A stretch of 64,000 nucleotides of DNA from Fuerstiella marisgermanici. GTDB lineage: Bacteria > Planctomycetota > Planctomycetia > Planctomycetales > Planctomycetaceae. A program made the position numbers and the translations under genes. The stretch lies in assembly GCF_001983935.1 (NCBI RefSeq), contig NZ_CP017641.1, forward strand, positions 6,419,001 to 6,483,000, in the 5' to 3' direction. The notes beneath the pieces are model-generated. The model saw only the letters and a list, made by a program, of their open reading frames with translations, had not been told where the DNA came from and did not search any database. Shown here one piece after another: positions 44,550 to 53,667 of this stretch; position 1 is the stretch's first letter; every line of letters starts with the position of its first letter.

Positions 44550-45929
44550 TCACGGCAGCGTCGGAAACGCGGGCAGGGGTTCGGGCGTTTTGATGCTGAA
44601 GAGTGCGTCCGTGGTGCGGATCAGCAAACGATCGCCGCTGATCGCGGGCGTGGCCATGACGACTTCGCCCATTTCGTTTCGTGATACTTTGCGGAACTTT
44701 TGGCCGACTTCGATGGTCGTGATTTCGCCTCGTTCGCTGGCGAAGTACACGTGACTGGCCGTTGCCACGGCCGACGCTGAATAGGTGCGGCTGCCCGTGC
44801 CGACTCGCTGACGATAAATGAGACTGCCCGTCGCGGCGTCTCGCACGGCAAGTCGGCCGTTGTCGTTGCAGGTGTAAATCAGTTCGCCGTGTATCAGTGG
44901 CGTCGGCATGTAAGCTCCGTCGGTGGATTCCCACCATGCCAGTCCGTCTTTCTTTGTTCCATTCTTTGACGGTGTGATGTTACCAGTCGCGGATGGCTTG
45001 ATGGCGTAAGACGGTGACTTTCCGTGGCCGTTGGTCAGATGAATCAAGCCGTCGGCGAACAGTGGCATCGGCACGGGGATGTCTCCGCCGCCGTTTAGAT
45101 GCCACAGGCGTTCGCCTGTTTCGTAGTCGTAGCCTGCCATCTGCTTGTAACCGTTGCAGACAATTTGCCGACGTCCATCGTGCAGTATCACCGCTGGAGT
45201 CGACCATGTGGCCACTTCGCCTTCGCGTTCGATACGACGAATTTCTTCACCCGTCTGAACGTCCAGAATTGCTACGAAGGCCGTGTTCAAACAGTCGCAT
45301 TGCACCAAGACATGGCCATCAGACATGATGGGGGAACTGGCGAAGCCCCATTCCAGCTTCTTGTCATCGTATGGCCCGGATCGAAGCACACCGAAACTCT
45401 TCTGCCACTTCAGGTTGCCGTCGACGTCATAACAAAACAGTCCTTCGGAACCGAAAAACGCGACAACATGTTGGCCGTCGGTTGCCGGCGTGCAGTTCGC
45501 ATGAGACGCCTTCATGTGTCGCTTGACGGCGGGTTCGCCGACCAGCGCATCCTTCGTCCACACGATTCGGCCGGTCCTGAGATTCAGGCAGAGGACCTGC
45601 CACGACCATTGGCCTTTGTCTGGAGCCGATTCGCCCGCGCCGCCCAGCCAGCCGGTCTTTAACGATGGCTTTTCGGTTTCTGAATTCACGGCCGTTGTCA
45701 GGAAACTTTTATCGCCCCAGACAATCGGCGATGAATGGCCGAGTCCCGCGATTGGTGTTTTCCATTCGACGTTTGTGCCTTCTGAGACGTCCCATGTCAG
45801 CGGCGGGTTTCCATCGCTCAGGCCAAGCCCGTTGTGACCGCGAAACTGAGGCCAGTTGTCATCAGCGACGACCCCGGTTCGCCAGGTAGCTGACACCAGC
45901 AGCAAGAAGGCCCACATCGAATACTTCAT
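44550..45929 (-). CDS. Secreted PQQ-like beta-propeller protein
   Basis: 459 residues with signal peptide (MKYSMWAFLLLVSATWRTGV), then NWPQFRGHNGLGLSDG, the usual planctomycete opening. Repeated blades carry patterns such as LNLRTGRIVWTKDAL, DVDGNLKWQK and DYETGERLWHLNGGG. No PQQ-binding enzyme motifs are evident, so it is a propeller scaffold or enzyme of unknown substrate. A second paralogue lies at 49193-50467. Confidence 0.9.
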   Translation of the reverse strand: MKYSMWAFLLLVSATWRTGVVADDNWPQFRGHNGLGLSDGNPPLTWDVSEGTNVEWKTPIAGLGHSSPIVWGDKSFLTTAVNSETEKPSLKTGWLGGAGESAPDKGQWSWQVLCLNLRTGRIVWTKDALVGEPAVKRHMKASHANCTPATDGQHVVAFFGSEGLFCYDVDGNLKWQKSFGVLRSGPYDDKKLEWGFASSPIMSDGHVLVQCDCLNTAFVAILDVQTGEEIRRIEREGEVATWSTPAVILHDGRRQIVCNGYKQMAGYDYETGERLWHLNGGGDIPVPMPLFADGLIHLTNGHGKSPSYAIKPSATGNITPSKNGTKKDGLAWWESTDGAYMPTPLIHGELIYTCNDNGRLAVRDAATGSLIYRQRVGTGSRTYSASAVATASHVYFASERGEITTIEVGQKFRKVSRNEMGEVVMATPAISGDRLLIRTTDALFSIKTPEPLPAFPTLP

Positions 45930-46122
45930 TTCGCCTCACCTCCCTGAGTCAACTCATTTGCCCGCACGCCAAAGTTTAACAGCAATGCGTCAACGCTGCC
46001 GATAGGGAATTGAGCCGTGTTTTTGCTGCTCAAAGCGGCCGCATGACATCAGTTCCAGGGTTTCGTAAGCTGAATGGCGTTCTGTTGGACCTTTGTGGCA
46101 CAATGGCTGGGGAGCCAAAATC

Positions 46123-46746
46123 ATGTCTGTCTGCCGACTCGCTTTCACTACTCTGCTGATTTCCGGACTCGCTGCTCTTGCTGACGAGCCGAAAACAGCT
46201 CCGCTTACGGCACCGTCGGACTGGGGTGGTGAAACCATCGCACTGCCGCCAGGGTTCGCGAAGGATATGACGTTTGAGGGTGTCGAACATATTCGCTTTG
46301 CGCCCGGCATGATGAAACCGGATTCCGATACATTTTTCTGCTACGCCTTCGCGTTTGAACTGAAGGCCGAACCGAAGTTGACGCAGGCAACGGTGCAGGC
46401 AGAGTTTCTGAAGTACTATCGAGGCCTCTGCACGGCTGTGCTGAACGGAGCAAAGTCGCCGGTGGACCCGAAGGAATTCACCTGCACGCTGGAAGTGATC
46501 AAGCCCGACAAACCGACCAGCACTGACAACACAGACGCGATTCGGTACAGCGGTACGATCAAGTGGGTGGAACCATTCGCCACTCGAAAGCCGCAGACGT
46601 TGAAGCTCGAAATTCGAACGTGGACACAGAATGATCGCAACTTTCTATTCGCGTGTGTGTCGCCGCAAGACACAGACAAAGCGATCTGGAAGCAGCTTCG
46701 AAAAATTCGCGACGACTACGTGGAACGGCAAGGTGCTGACAAGTAG
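46123..46746 (+). CDS. Small secreted protein of unknown function
   Basis: 207 residues from the ATG at 46123, preceded by ggag; the frame opens at 46093. Signal peptide MSVCRLAFTTLLISGLAALA. The mature protein starts DEPKTAPLTAPSDWGGETIA and has no recognised domain. Ends 40 bases before the convergent dGTPase gene. Confidence 0.75.
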   Translation: MSVCRLAFTTLLISGLAALADEPKTAPLTAPSDWGGETIALPPGFAKDMTFEGVEHIRFAPGMMKPDSDTFFCYAFAFELKAEPKLTQATVQAEFLKYYRGLCTAVLNGAKSPVDPKEFTCTLEVIKPDKPTSTDNTDAIRYSGTIKWVEPFATRKPQTLKLEIRTWTQNDRNFLFACVSPQDTDKAIWKQLRKIRDDYVERQGADK

Positions 46747-46786
46747 TCATTCCCGCAGGATTCGCGAGCGTGGTCGAACTCACTGT

Positions 46787-48070
46787 TCAGCCGATCGCGT
46801 GACCGGACAGCTTGCGAAACAGATCCACACAATAGCGGTCCGTCATGCCACTGACTTTATCCGTGCAGGCCAGCAGCTTTTGATAGACGGACATGTCGTC
46901 GGTAATCGTCAGCCTGGTCAGCTTCAGAATATGTTTGTCCAGGCCGTTGGGTGACGTTGCAAGAGCGGCCGCAACAAGGATTTCCATGAGGCCATGAATG
47001 GCTCGATAACCGGCGGCTTCCAGTTCCAGCACTCGTTCGCTGTTGAACACTCGTTCGTACGCGGTTGTCTTGGCCAGCTTATAAGGTTTCACGACCGGCG
47101 TATGATCGATCAGCGCGCCGGTGAATGAGCCGTCAAGCACTTCGTTCAAGTGAGCTTGAAACACGTCGACCGACTTTTGCACCAGTTCGTTGATCACCAT
47201 CGCTCGACCCATGGACAGCCGATCAGAATCCGGCATATCGCTGCTTCCCGTGCTGTCAGGACGAATGTCCTCAAGAATGTCCAGCGCTTCAGCAACGGAT
47301 ATCAGCCCCGCCTTGCATCCGTCTTCCAAATCGATGATGGCGTAGCAGATGTCGTCTGCCGCTTCGGACAGTAGCGCCAATGGATGCCGGGAGAATTGTC
47401 CGTGCTCGTCCGGTTCTCGCCCGGCGGCTGCGAAGACTTCGCCGAACAATTCGGCATCGTCCTGAAAATAGCCATGCTTCTTGTAGCGAGCCGTGCCCGC
47501 AACGTGACTCGGGCGAGGATACTTCACCAGCGCGCCGAGCGTCGCCGCGGTCAGTCGCATGCCGCCGCGCCGGTTACTCATTTGCAGTCGCGAAAGAACT
47601 CGAAAACTCTGCGCGTTGCCTTCGAACTTCGTGAGGTCGGTTCGTTCCGCGTCGTTCAATCCGTCGAATTCGGAAGCCGCCAGACGCTGTGTCGCCCAGT
47701 CCTGAATCGCCTTTTCGCCGAAGTGTCCGAACGGCGGGTTGCCGATATCATGGGCCAGACACGCGGCAGCCACGATCGCCTCGAAGTCTCCCTGAGACAC
47801 CAACTCACCGATCTCGTCACGCACCATGCCGTAGACGCTGGTCGCCAGCGACCGGCCAACGCATGAAACTTCCAGGCTGTGAGTTAATCGCTGCCGCGTG
47901 TAGTCCGACTGCGGAAACGGCACCACCTGAGTCTTGTCGCTGAGTCGCCGAAACGCGCTGCTGAAAATGATGCGGTCGTAGTCTTTGTGAAACTCAGACC
48001 GCAACCCATCACTGGGCGCAGCGGGGCGGGAACTGCCAATTCGTTTGTTCGATAGAAATGCCTGCCACAT
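46787..48070 (-). CDS. dgt: Deoxyguanosinetriphosphate triphosphohydrolase-like protein
   Basis: 427 residues, HD-superfamily. The N-terminal YDRIIFSSAFRRLSDKTQVV, RQRLTHSLEVSCVGRSLA (first metal His), ACLAHDIGNPPFGHFGE (HD pair) and KFEGNAQSFRVLSRLQ are all diagnostic. It hydrolyses dNTPs to deoxynucleosides and triphosphate, controlling pool size and sometimes phage replication. Stand-alone gene, convergent with the small secreted protein. Confidence 0.93.
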   Translation of the reverse strand: MWQAFLSNKRIGSSRPAAPSDGLRSEFHKDYDRIIFSSAFRRLSDKTQVVPFPQSDYTRQRLTHSLEVSCVGRSLATSVYGMVRDEIGELVSQGDFEAIVAAACLAHDIGNPPFGHFGEKAIQDWATQRLAASEFDGLNDAERTDLTKFEGNAQSFRVLSRLQMSNRRGGMRLTAATLGALVKYPRPSHVAGTARYKKHGYFQDDAELFGEVFAAAGREPDEHGQFSRHPLALLSEAADDICYAIIDLEDGCKAGLISVAEALDILEDIRPDSTGSSDMPDSDRLSMGRAMVINELVQKSVDVFQAHLNEVLDGSFTGALIDHTPVVKPYKLAKTTAYERVFNSERVLELEAAGYRAIHGLMEILVAAALATSPNGLDKHILKLTRLTITDDMSVYQKLLACTDKVSGMTDRYCVDLFRKLSGHAIG

Positions 48071-48309
48071 GCCGTACTAAAATGCCTGCTGTTGTAATTG
48101 CCGACGCGATTCGGTTGCGCTCACTGCGTCGCCTCCGCCGTTGTTCGCTTTCTGCGGCGGGTTGTAGCGAAGTCAGATCCGGATTTGTACGCTCAGGTGA
48201 TGCGGTACGTGATCACACCCGCTATGCTGCCTGTCTTAGAGCAATTTACGTTTTGTTGTGGACGGTGTTGGCTCGTGGGAACCGGCCCAAGTAGGACAAA
48301 AACCGATTT

Positions 48310-48339
48310 CCGCGGCCACAAGTCAGCGTGAAACGCTGT
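48310..48339. repeat. 30-bp dispersed repeat, copy 1
   Basis: ccgcggccacaagtcagcgt followed by a small hairpin closing in acgctgt. The copy at 58425-58454 matches at 28 of 30 positions, with the differences inside the loop. It lies in the spacer before the nucleotidyltransferase module. Confidence 0.6.
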
Positions 48340-48369
48340 AGGGACTCATTTCTCAGGTAAACCGCTTTC

Positions 48370-48621
48370 ATGGCAAGCTCTCCCCAATCGGTCGAAGAAA
48401 TCTATCGTAGCCGGCTCGACGCACTGACACCGGCAGAGCGGGTTGCCAGGTCCGCTGCAATGTTCCAATGGACGAAGCAGCAGATCGCTCGACAGATCCT
48501 CAAACAGGACGATCAGCTTTCTGAAGAACAACTGAAATGGCGAGTCGCCATGCGACTGTACGGAGACGAACCAGTCATGCGAAAAATCATTCAGGCACAG
48601 ATCGACCATGTTTCCTGTTGA
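48370..48621 (+). CDS. Small partner protein of the nucleotidyltransferase module
   Basis: 83 residues, MASSPQSVEEIYRSRLDALT to IIQAQIDHVSC, mostly helical, with no recognised domain. Its 3' end overlaps the next gene by 14 bases, so they are co-translated. The size and position fit an antitoxin or regulatory partner; this is inference from context only. Confidence 0.65.
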   Translation: MASSPQSVEEIYRSRLDALTPAERVARSAAMFQWTKQQIARQILKQDDQLSEEQLKWRVAMRLYGDEPVMRKIIQAQIDHVSC

Positions 48622-49180
48622 AGCCTTCCAGGAAACGATGAACAAACTGGCCGTTATTCTGGACGGCCTGCAGATACGATATCACTTGACGGGTGGTTTG
48701 ACTGGAACCGCCTACGGCGAACCACGCATGACACAGGATATCGATCTTGTCGTGGACCCCCAGCAATTGAGTGAATCGCTTGCAAATTTTTTGGCTACGC
48801 TGGAAGGTTCAGATTTTCTGTTTGACGAAGCAACGATCCGAACAGCAGTCGATCAGGGCGGCCAGTTTCAACTTCTGGACCAACAGGAAACCCTGAAACT
48901 CGATGTCTATGCGCGGGAATTGATTCCTGGCGAACTGGACCGAACTGTGATGCTGGAGGTTTTCCAGGGACAGGAATTGCCGGTTGTATCGCGGGTAGAC
49001 GCCGCCGCCTCAAAGTTGGTTTGGATCAGCAAAGGCAGCCACAAGAGTCGACGTGACCTCCGAGCAATTCATCGCAACGCCTCGGAAGCCGAACAATGCG
49101 AGATCGCAAAAACTGCCGCAATTCTTGGTTTGAGACAACTATTGACGCAGACACTGAACGAGCCGGATGAGTTGCAGTAG
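48608..49180 (+). CDS. Nucleotidyltransferase-fold protein (AbiEii / DUF6036-like)
   Basis: 190 residues. The segment LTGGLTGTAYGEPRMTQDID followed by LVVDP is the GG...DxD pattern of the MNT/AbiEii nucleotidyltransferase fold. A later aspartate in LKLDVYAREL fits the third acidic position. Lys-rich SKLVWISKGSHKSRRDLRA is typical of this branch. Such proteins act as toxins by adding nucleotides to tRNA or proteins, or as neutral enzymes. Overlaps the upstream small gene. Confidence 0.8.
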   Translation: MFPVEAFQETMNKLAVILDGLQIRYHLTGGLTGTAYGEPRMTQDIDLVVDPQQLSESLANFLATLEGSDFLFDEATIRTAVDQGGQFQLLDQQETLKLDVYARELIPGELDRTVMLEVFQGQELPVVSRVDAAASKLVWISKGSHKSRRDLRAIHRNASEAEQCEIAKTAAILGLRQLLTQTLNEPDELQ

Positions 49181-49192
49181 CTGACACCAGCC

Positions 49193-50467
49193 TTACTTCG
49201 CCAGACTCACACGAACCAGCTCTTTGTCATTCCTTGCAAACACGCTTTTCATGGCAAATGCCGGGTGTGACCAAATCGTCATGCGACGCTGGACCTTGCG
49301 AGTCGGTTCCACCAGTTTCGCGCGGCTGATTTCTTTGTAGCCTTCTGCCGTGAGGTCGGCGATGATCAGGTCACCCTGTTCATTGTGCAGGAAGAAGCGG
49401 TCTTCGTGAGGAATGATGAAAGCATTCCACCAGCGTCCGCGGCCGGTGGCGTCGAACGTTTCCCACAGACGTTTGCCAGTGTCGGTGTCGAGGCCTCGTA
49501 GTTGCCCGTAACTGCAGATTCCAAAGATGTTGGCTTCCGTGATCCATGGCGTGGGCATGATGGCATGAATGCCGTCCGTGTTCTGTTCGTCCTTGCCCTG
49601 GCCTTTCCACACGACTTCGGCGTTGTCCGCACTAACTTTTAGCATCAGCGGGCCGTCGTAGAAGGCGGTCAAAAACAATCGGTCGTCGATTTGGCGCGGC
49701 ATTGGGATCGTCAGGCCGAAACGAATCTGCCAAGGGTGTTCCCAGATCACTTCGCCGGTTTCCGGATCCAGAGCCGATACGGCAGCCGGATGCCACATGA
49801 TCAGTTGTCGCCGACCGCCGAATTCGTAAATCACGGGCGGGGCGTACCCGATCGCGGGATCGTCTAACGAACGCCACAGCTCTTTCCCTGTTGCTTTGTC
49901 GAACGCCACAACCAACGCTCCATCCGCGCCGCCGACAAGCGTGATCAGTTTTTCGCCATCTACCAGTGGTGCGGCGGCCATGCCCCAGTTGGGCAGTTTC
50001 GTACCGAAGTCTTTTTGAAACTCCTTCTTCCAAATCACGTCGCCCGTTTTTGCGTCGAAGCAGAACATGTGTCCTTCAGCTCCGATCGTATACACGCGGC
50101 CATCGTTGATGACCGGAGTCGCTCGCGGACCAGCCGGATAGCTGACGGTGTATCGCACCGGGTATTCATGTTTCCAGATTTCCTTACCTGTTTCGGCATC
50201 CACGCATAGCACTCGTTCAGTGCCGTCAGCGTGAATTCGGTCGGTCAGGTAGACTCGCCCATCCGCGACGGCAGGGCCGGAATACCCTTCGCCCACTGGC
50301 ACCGACCAGACTCGCGGCAGCAACCCATCGGTCGGCAGCTTGTCTACAATGCCGTTCTCCCGCCACACAATGTCATGCATCGGACCGCCCCATTGTGGCC
50401 AGTCATCGGCTTTGGCAACGAAAGCGTGGCTGGCGATCAAAGTGGTGAATAGGAGAAGATTTCTCAT
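49193..50467 (-). CDS. Secreted PQQ-like beta-propeller protein
   Basis: 424 residues from the Met at 50467 (MRNLLLFTTLIASHAFVAKA, a signal peptide); an in-frame Met lies at 50494. Opens DDWPQWGGPMHDIVWRENGI. Blade motifs CVDAETGKEIWKHEYPV, CFDAKTGDVIWKKEF, FDKATGKELWRSL and ALDPETGEVIWEHPW. The protein is a second paralogue of the one at 44550-45929 and shares its likely extracytoplasmic location. Convergent with the nucleotidyltransferase. Confidence 0.9.
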   Translation of the reverse strand: MRNLLLFTTLIASHAFVAKADDWPQWGGPMHDIVWRENGIVDKLPTDGLLPRVWSVPVGEGYSGPAVADGRVYLTDRIHADGTERVLCVDAETGKEIWKHEYPVRYTVSYPAGPRATPVINDGRVYTIGAEGHMFCFDAKTGDVIWKKEFQKDFGTKLPNWGMAAAPLVDGEKLITLVGGADGALVVAFDKATGKELWRSLDDPAIGYAPPVIYEFGGRRQLIMWHPAAVSALDPETGEVIWEHPWQIRFGLTIPMPRQIDDRLFLTAFYDGPLMLKVSADNAEVVWKGQGKDEQNTDGIHAIMPTPWITEANIFGICSYGQLRGLDTDTGKRLWETFDATGRGRWWNAFIIPHEDRFFLHNEQGDLIIADLTAEGYKEISRAKLVEPTRKVQRRMTIWSHPAFAMKSVFARNDKELVRVSLAK

Positions 50468-50862
50468 CGTGTATTTTCCGTAAACGCGGGTCATACGTAG
50501 TGAACACTCTTGCTGGCTTCAGTGCTCGGCAGCCTACCAGAACTGCGGCAGAAATACCGTTGTGACGTGTCGTCGCTTTGAAGGCTTTCTGCTAATCCGC
50601 CAGCATGCGATCCGGATAGAATCGCTAGTGAGCCGCAGGCAAGACACGTGTGAAATCAGCGTTTGCCTGACTGCTTAGGCTCAGATCATCAAGAAGACCG
50701 GCGAGGATCTGCGTTTCGGTGACATCAAATCTCCTCGCCTTAATCAGTATTTCGGCGCTGCTTCTTGCTGGACCATTACAACCACCGCAAGCCACAATGA
50801 GCATGCGGTGATTTTCCGGTCCATGCTATTCGCCTCCTCGATCTGCTTCAGCGAGTTCTAAA
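50468..50862. other. Intergenic region
   Basis: About 390 bases between divergent genes. A weak short frame is present but shows nothing recognisable. It should hold the promoters of both neighbours. Confidence 0.4.
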
Positions 50863-51705
50863 ATGCAACCAACTCAACCCCTGCACAATATCGACGAATG
50901 GGACGACGACGTTCGTCAGCGGTATCCTCAAGAAGACGAGGACGGCTTTCGGAATTACAACGATGACACTCGCGATGGGGTGATGGAATTCTATCGCCAG
51001 AATCACGTCTACCAAACGGTGGAATTCAATCAAGCAATTCGGAAGACGTATCTGCCGCCGAAGACGCGGCAAATGGGGATCTGGGAGGCGATGGATTATC
51101 TGAATCAACTGGTCGACGACAGTGATCCGGATATCGAGCTGCCTCAGATCGCTCATGCCATGCAAACGGCGGAAGCGATTCGAGCCGACGGGCATCCGGA
51201 TTGGTTTATCCTGACCGGGCTGATTCACGACATGGGCAAGGTGCTGTGCCTGTTCGACGAACCTCAATGGGCGGTCACGGGCGATACTTTTCCTGTAGGA
51301 TGTGCATGGTCGCAAAAGATTGTGTACCCGGAATTTTTCGCTCACAACCCGGATGCCGATGTTGCGCACTACCAAACGGAATGCGGCATCTATGAACGCG
51401 GTTGCGGTTTGGACAACGTGCTGATGTCGTGGGGGCACGACGAGTATCTGTATCACGTCGTGAAGCCGTATGTTCCGGAAGAGGCTCGATACATGATCCG
51501 CTTTCATTCTTTCTATGCGGCTCATCGCGAAGCCGAATACGACTGGCTGATGAACGACCATGACCGCGACATGTTTCGCTGGGTGCGAAAATTCAACCAG
51601 TACGATCTGTATACGAAAACCGACGTACCGCCGGATGTCGCAGGGCTGACTCCGTACTATCAGGAACTTGTGGCGAAGTTCTTTCCGGATCAAATCTGGT
51701 GGTAG
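50863..51705 (+). CDS. Myo-inositol oxygenase
   Basis: 280 residues, collinear with eukaryotic MIOX. The di-iron ligands can be matched: His in IAHAMQTAEAIR, His-Asp in TGLIHDMGK, His in MSWGHDEYLYH, His in IRFHSFYAAH and Asp in FNQYDLYTK. EPQWAVTGDTFPVGC is a hallmark stretch. It cleaves myo-inositol with O2 to D-glucuronate. MIOX is uncommon in bacteria. No uronate-catabolic gene is adjacent. Confidence 0.93.
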   Translation: MQPTQPLHNIDEWDDDVRQRYPQEDEDGFRNYNDDTRDGVMEFYRQNHVYQTVEFNQAIRKTYLPPKTRQMGIWEAMDYLNQLVDDSDPDIELPQIAHAMQTAEAIRADGHPDWFILTGLIHDMGKVLCLFDEPQWAVTGDTFPVGCAWSQKIVYPEFFAHNPDADVAHYQTECGIYERGCGLDNVLMSWGHDEYLYHVVKPYVPEEARYMIRFHSFYAAHREAEYDWLMNDHDRDMFRWVRKFNQYDLYTKTDVPPDVAGLTPYYQELVAKFFPDQIWW

Positions 51706-51960
51706 AGCAGATTCGCTGTAGTCGGACCAACAGCGATTTGCGTGTAACAGATTTACGTGGCGTACGCTTTGGTGATTACCAGACACCCTCAATCACCGGA
51801 GTCAGCCATGAATACTTCACTGAGCAACAACCAATCGGAAATCTCAGCCACGTCAGTCCGCAGCAATCGCGAGTCCGAACTTGAGCAGTTCGGCAAGCTG
51901 CTGGATGCCTTCTTTGCGAACCTCGCGCTGTAGGATATTCGCCGTGCGGACGGCCTCACG

Positions 51961-52323
51961 TCACGGCGGCGGCGCGTAGTGCTGAAGACTGATAATGGAC
52001 ACCACCGCAAGCAGACACGCCACGCCAAACAGCACTTCCCGGTCTCTCCAGCGAAACTTCGCCCAGCCCAGCCATGTGTAGCGAGCGGCCAGGATGAGAA
52101 CTCCGCAAGCAATCTTGAACATCCATAGCCACAGCGGGATCTGTGCCTCCCGGCTGATTTCAAGCAAGTCGGTGATGCCGAACAGAGCGAAAGCGAAAAC
52201 TCCCAGCAGCACGCCGATTTTCTGATGTCGTTGCGGCCGATCCACCTTCCAGAAAATAAGCGCGGCGACCACGAACCAAAGTCCGCCTTCGATGGCGTTG
52301 AAGGTTTGATACAGAGTCCACAT
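51961..52323 (-). CDS. Small membrane protein of unknown function
   Basis: 120 residues from 52323 (MWTLYQTFNAIEGGLWFVVA); the frame opens at 52440 but the upstream part is not membrane-like. Four hydrophobic helices (FNAIEGGLWFVVAALIFW, IGVLLGVFAFALFGITDL, LWLWMFKIACGVLILAAR, VLFGVACLLAVVSIISLQ). No family recognised. Not clearly part of an operon. Confidence 0.7.
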   Translation of the reverse strand: MWTLYQTFNAIEGGLWFVVAALIFWKVDRPQRHQKIGVLLGVFAFALFGITDLLEISREAQIPLWLWMFKIACGVLILAARYTWLGWAKFRWRDREVLFGVACLLAVVSIISLQHYAPPP

Positions 52324-52558
52324 GATGAGCCCTCGACGGGGTACAGCGTGAATCGGACGACAACAGTTATCCGTTGGACTCTGTAACGCAGAATGGTCGC
52401 GAGCTTCCGTGCCGTTTTCGTCAGAACTCGCAGCGGTCATGTACGCCGGCGAGTTAGCGGGCAGGGACGCCGAAGTCTGCCCACGTAGCAGCGTCTCTCC
52501 GAGACGTTAATTCGAGCCTCGGAGAGACTCGCCTACGTGTTAACGCCAGCCGTGACGG

Positions 52559-53665
52559 CTACGGCGTCACATCCACCAATGGCTCACCAAATAACTCGAA
52601 CCGTGGATGAATGCCCAAGCCTGGTTCTGTCGAAGCCGCCATGCGTCCGTTCTGGCGCTGAGGTGCTCCGGCGGCGTTGCTGACGGTGACGTAGCTGTTG
52701 AAGTCGGTGCTGGTGAACAGAAATTCTGGTGGTGTGCTGTGAGCCAAACCGGCGATTGCGGCGGTCACGATGTCGCCCCCCCAACTGTCTTCTAACGTCA
52801 TCGCAATGCCCAGCGACAAGCACAGGTCGCGTGCCTGTTTGGCTTTGGTGAGACCGCCGAACTTGCTGATCTTGATATTGACGACATCGGCCCCATGATC
52901 GGCATGAGCTTTCATCAGCACGTCGATGCTGTCGATGTGTTCGTCCATCACAAACGGATGATCCGTGCGGCGACGGATCGACAGACATTCGTCGTACGAC
53001 AGACACGGTTGTTCGATGTACACGTCAATGTCGCGGACAGCTCGGACAACTCGAGCCGCTTCGTGCATCAGCCAGCCGGTGTTTGCGTCGGCGATCAACT
53101 TGTCGCCCGGTTCCAGAATCTTCCGAACAGCGCGGATACGTTCGATGTCTTCGTCGGGGTTGCCACCGACCTTTAACTGAAAGCGGCGGTAGCCTTCGTT
53201 GCGATAGCTTTCAACGTTGCGAGCCATCTCTTCCGGCGGCTGTTGCGAGATCGCTCGGTACAGCACAAAGTCGTCGCTGTAACGTCCCCCAAGCAGTTCG
53301 CACACGGGCAGCCCGGCGTGCTGACCAAGAATATCCCAGCAGGCCATGTCGATGCCTGATTTCACATAGGGATGGCCTTTCATGGCCTTATCCATCAGAT
53401 GATTCAACGGACCAAGCTTCATCGGATCCTGACCGATCAGATGCGGAGCCAGTTCTGCAATTCCGGCTCGCACACCAGCAGCATACGCGGGCAGATAGAA
53501 CGGTCCCAGCGGACAGACTTCGCCGTGGCCAGCCAGACCAGAATCGGTTTCGATACGGACAACAGTACTGTCAAACACATCAACAGATTTGCCGCCCGAC
53601 CATTTGTAGCTGCCTTCATGCAGAGGCAGGTCGATCTGGTAAGCGGCGATACGAGTAATTTTCAA
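52559..53665 (-). CDS. Enolase-superfamily dehydratase/racemase (MLE/MR subgroup)
   Basis: 368 residues. N-terminal capping domain ([14 protein letters not shown]), then the barrel: catalytic Lys in FQLKVGGNP, metal ligands in [15 protein letters not shown] and VMDEHID, a second Lys in [10 protein letters not shown], and EDSWGGD near the end. The pattern resembles cis-3-hydroxy-L-proline dehydratase and related enzymes, but the substrate is uncertain. It starts 2 bases after the stop of the sulfatase gene, so they form one operon. Confidence 0.85.
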   Translation of the reverse strand: MKITRIAAYQIDLPLHEGSYKWSGGKSVDVFDSTVVRIETDSGLAGHGEVCPLGPFYLPAYAAGVRAGIAELAPHLIGQDPMKLGPLNHLMDKAMKGHPYVKSGIDMACWDILGQHAGLPVCELLGGRYSDDFVLYRAISQQPPEEMARNVESYRNEGYRRFQLKVGGNPDEDIERIRAVRKILEPGDKLIADANTGWLMHEAARVVRAVRDIDVYIEQPCLSYDECLSIRRRTDHPFVMDEHIDSIDVLMKAHADHGADVVNIKISKFGGLTKAKQARDLCLSLGIAMTLEDSWGGDIVTAAIAGLAHSTPPEFLFTSTDFNSYVTVSNAAGAPQRQNGRMAASTEPGLGIHPRFELFGEPLVDVTP

Positions 53666-53667
53666 GG

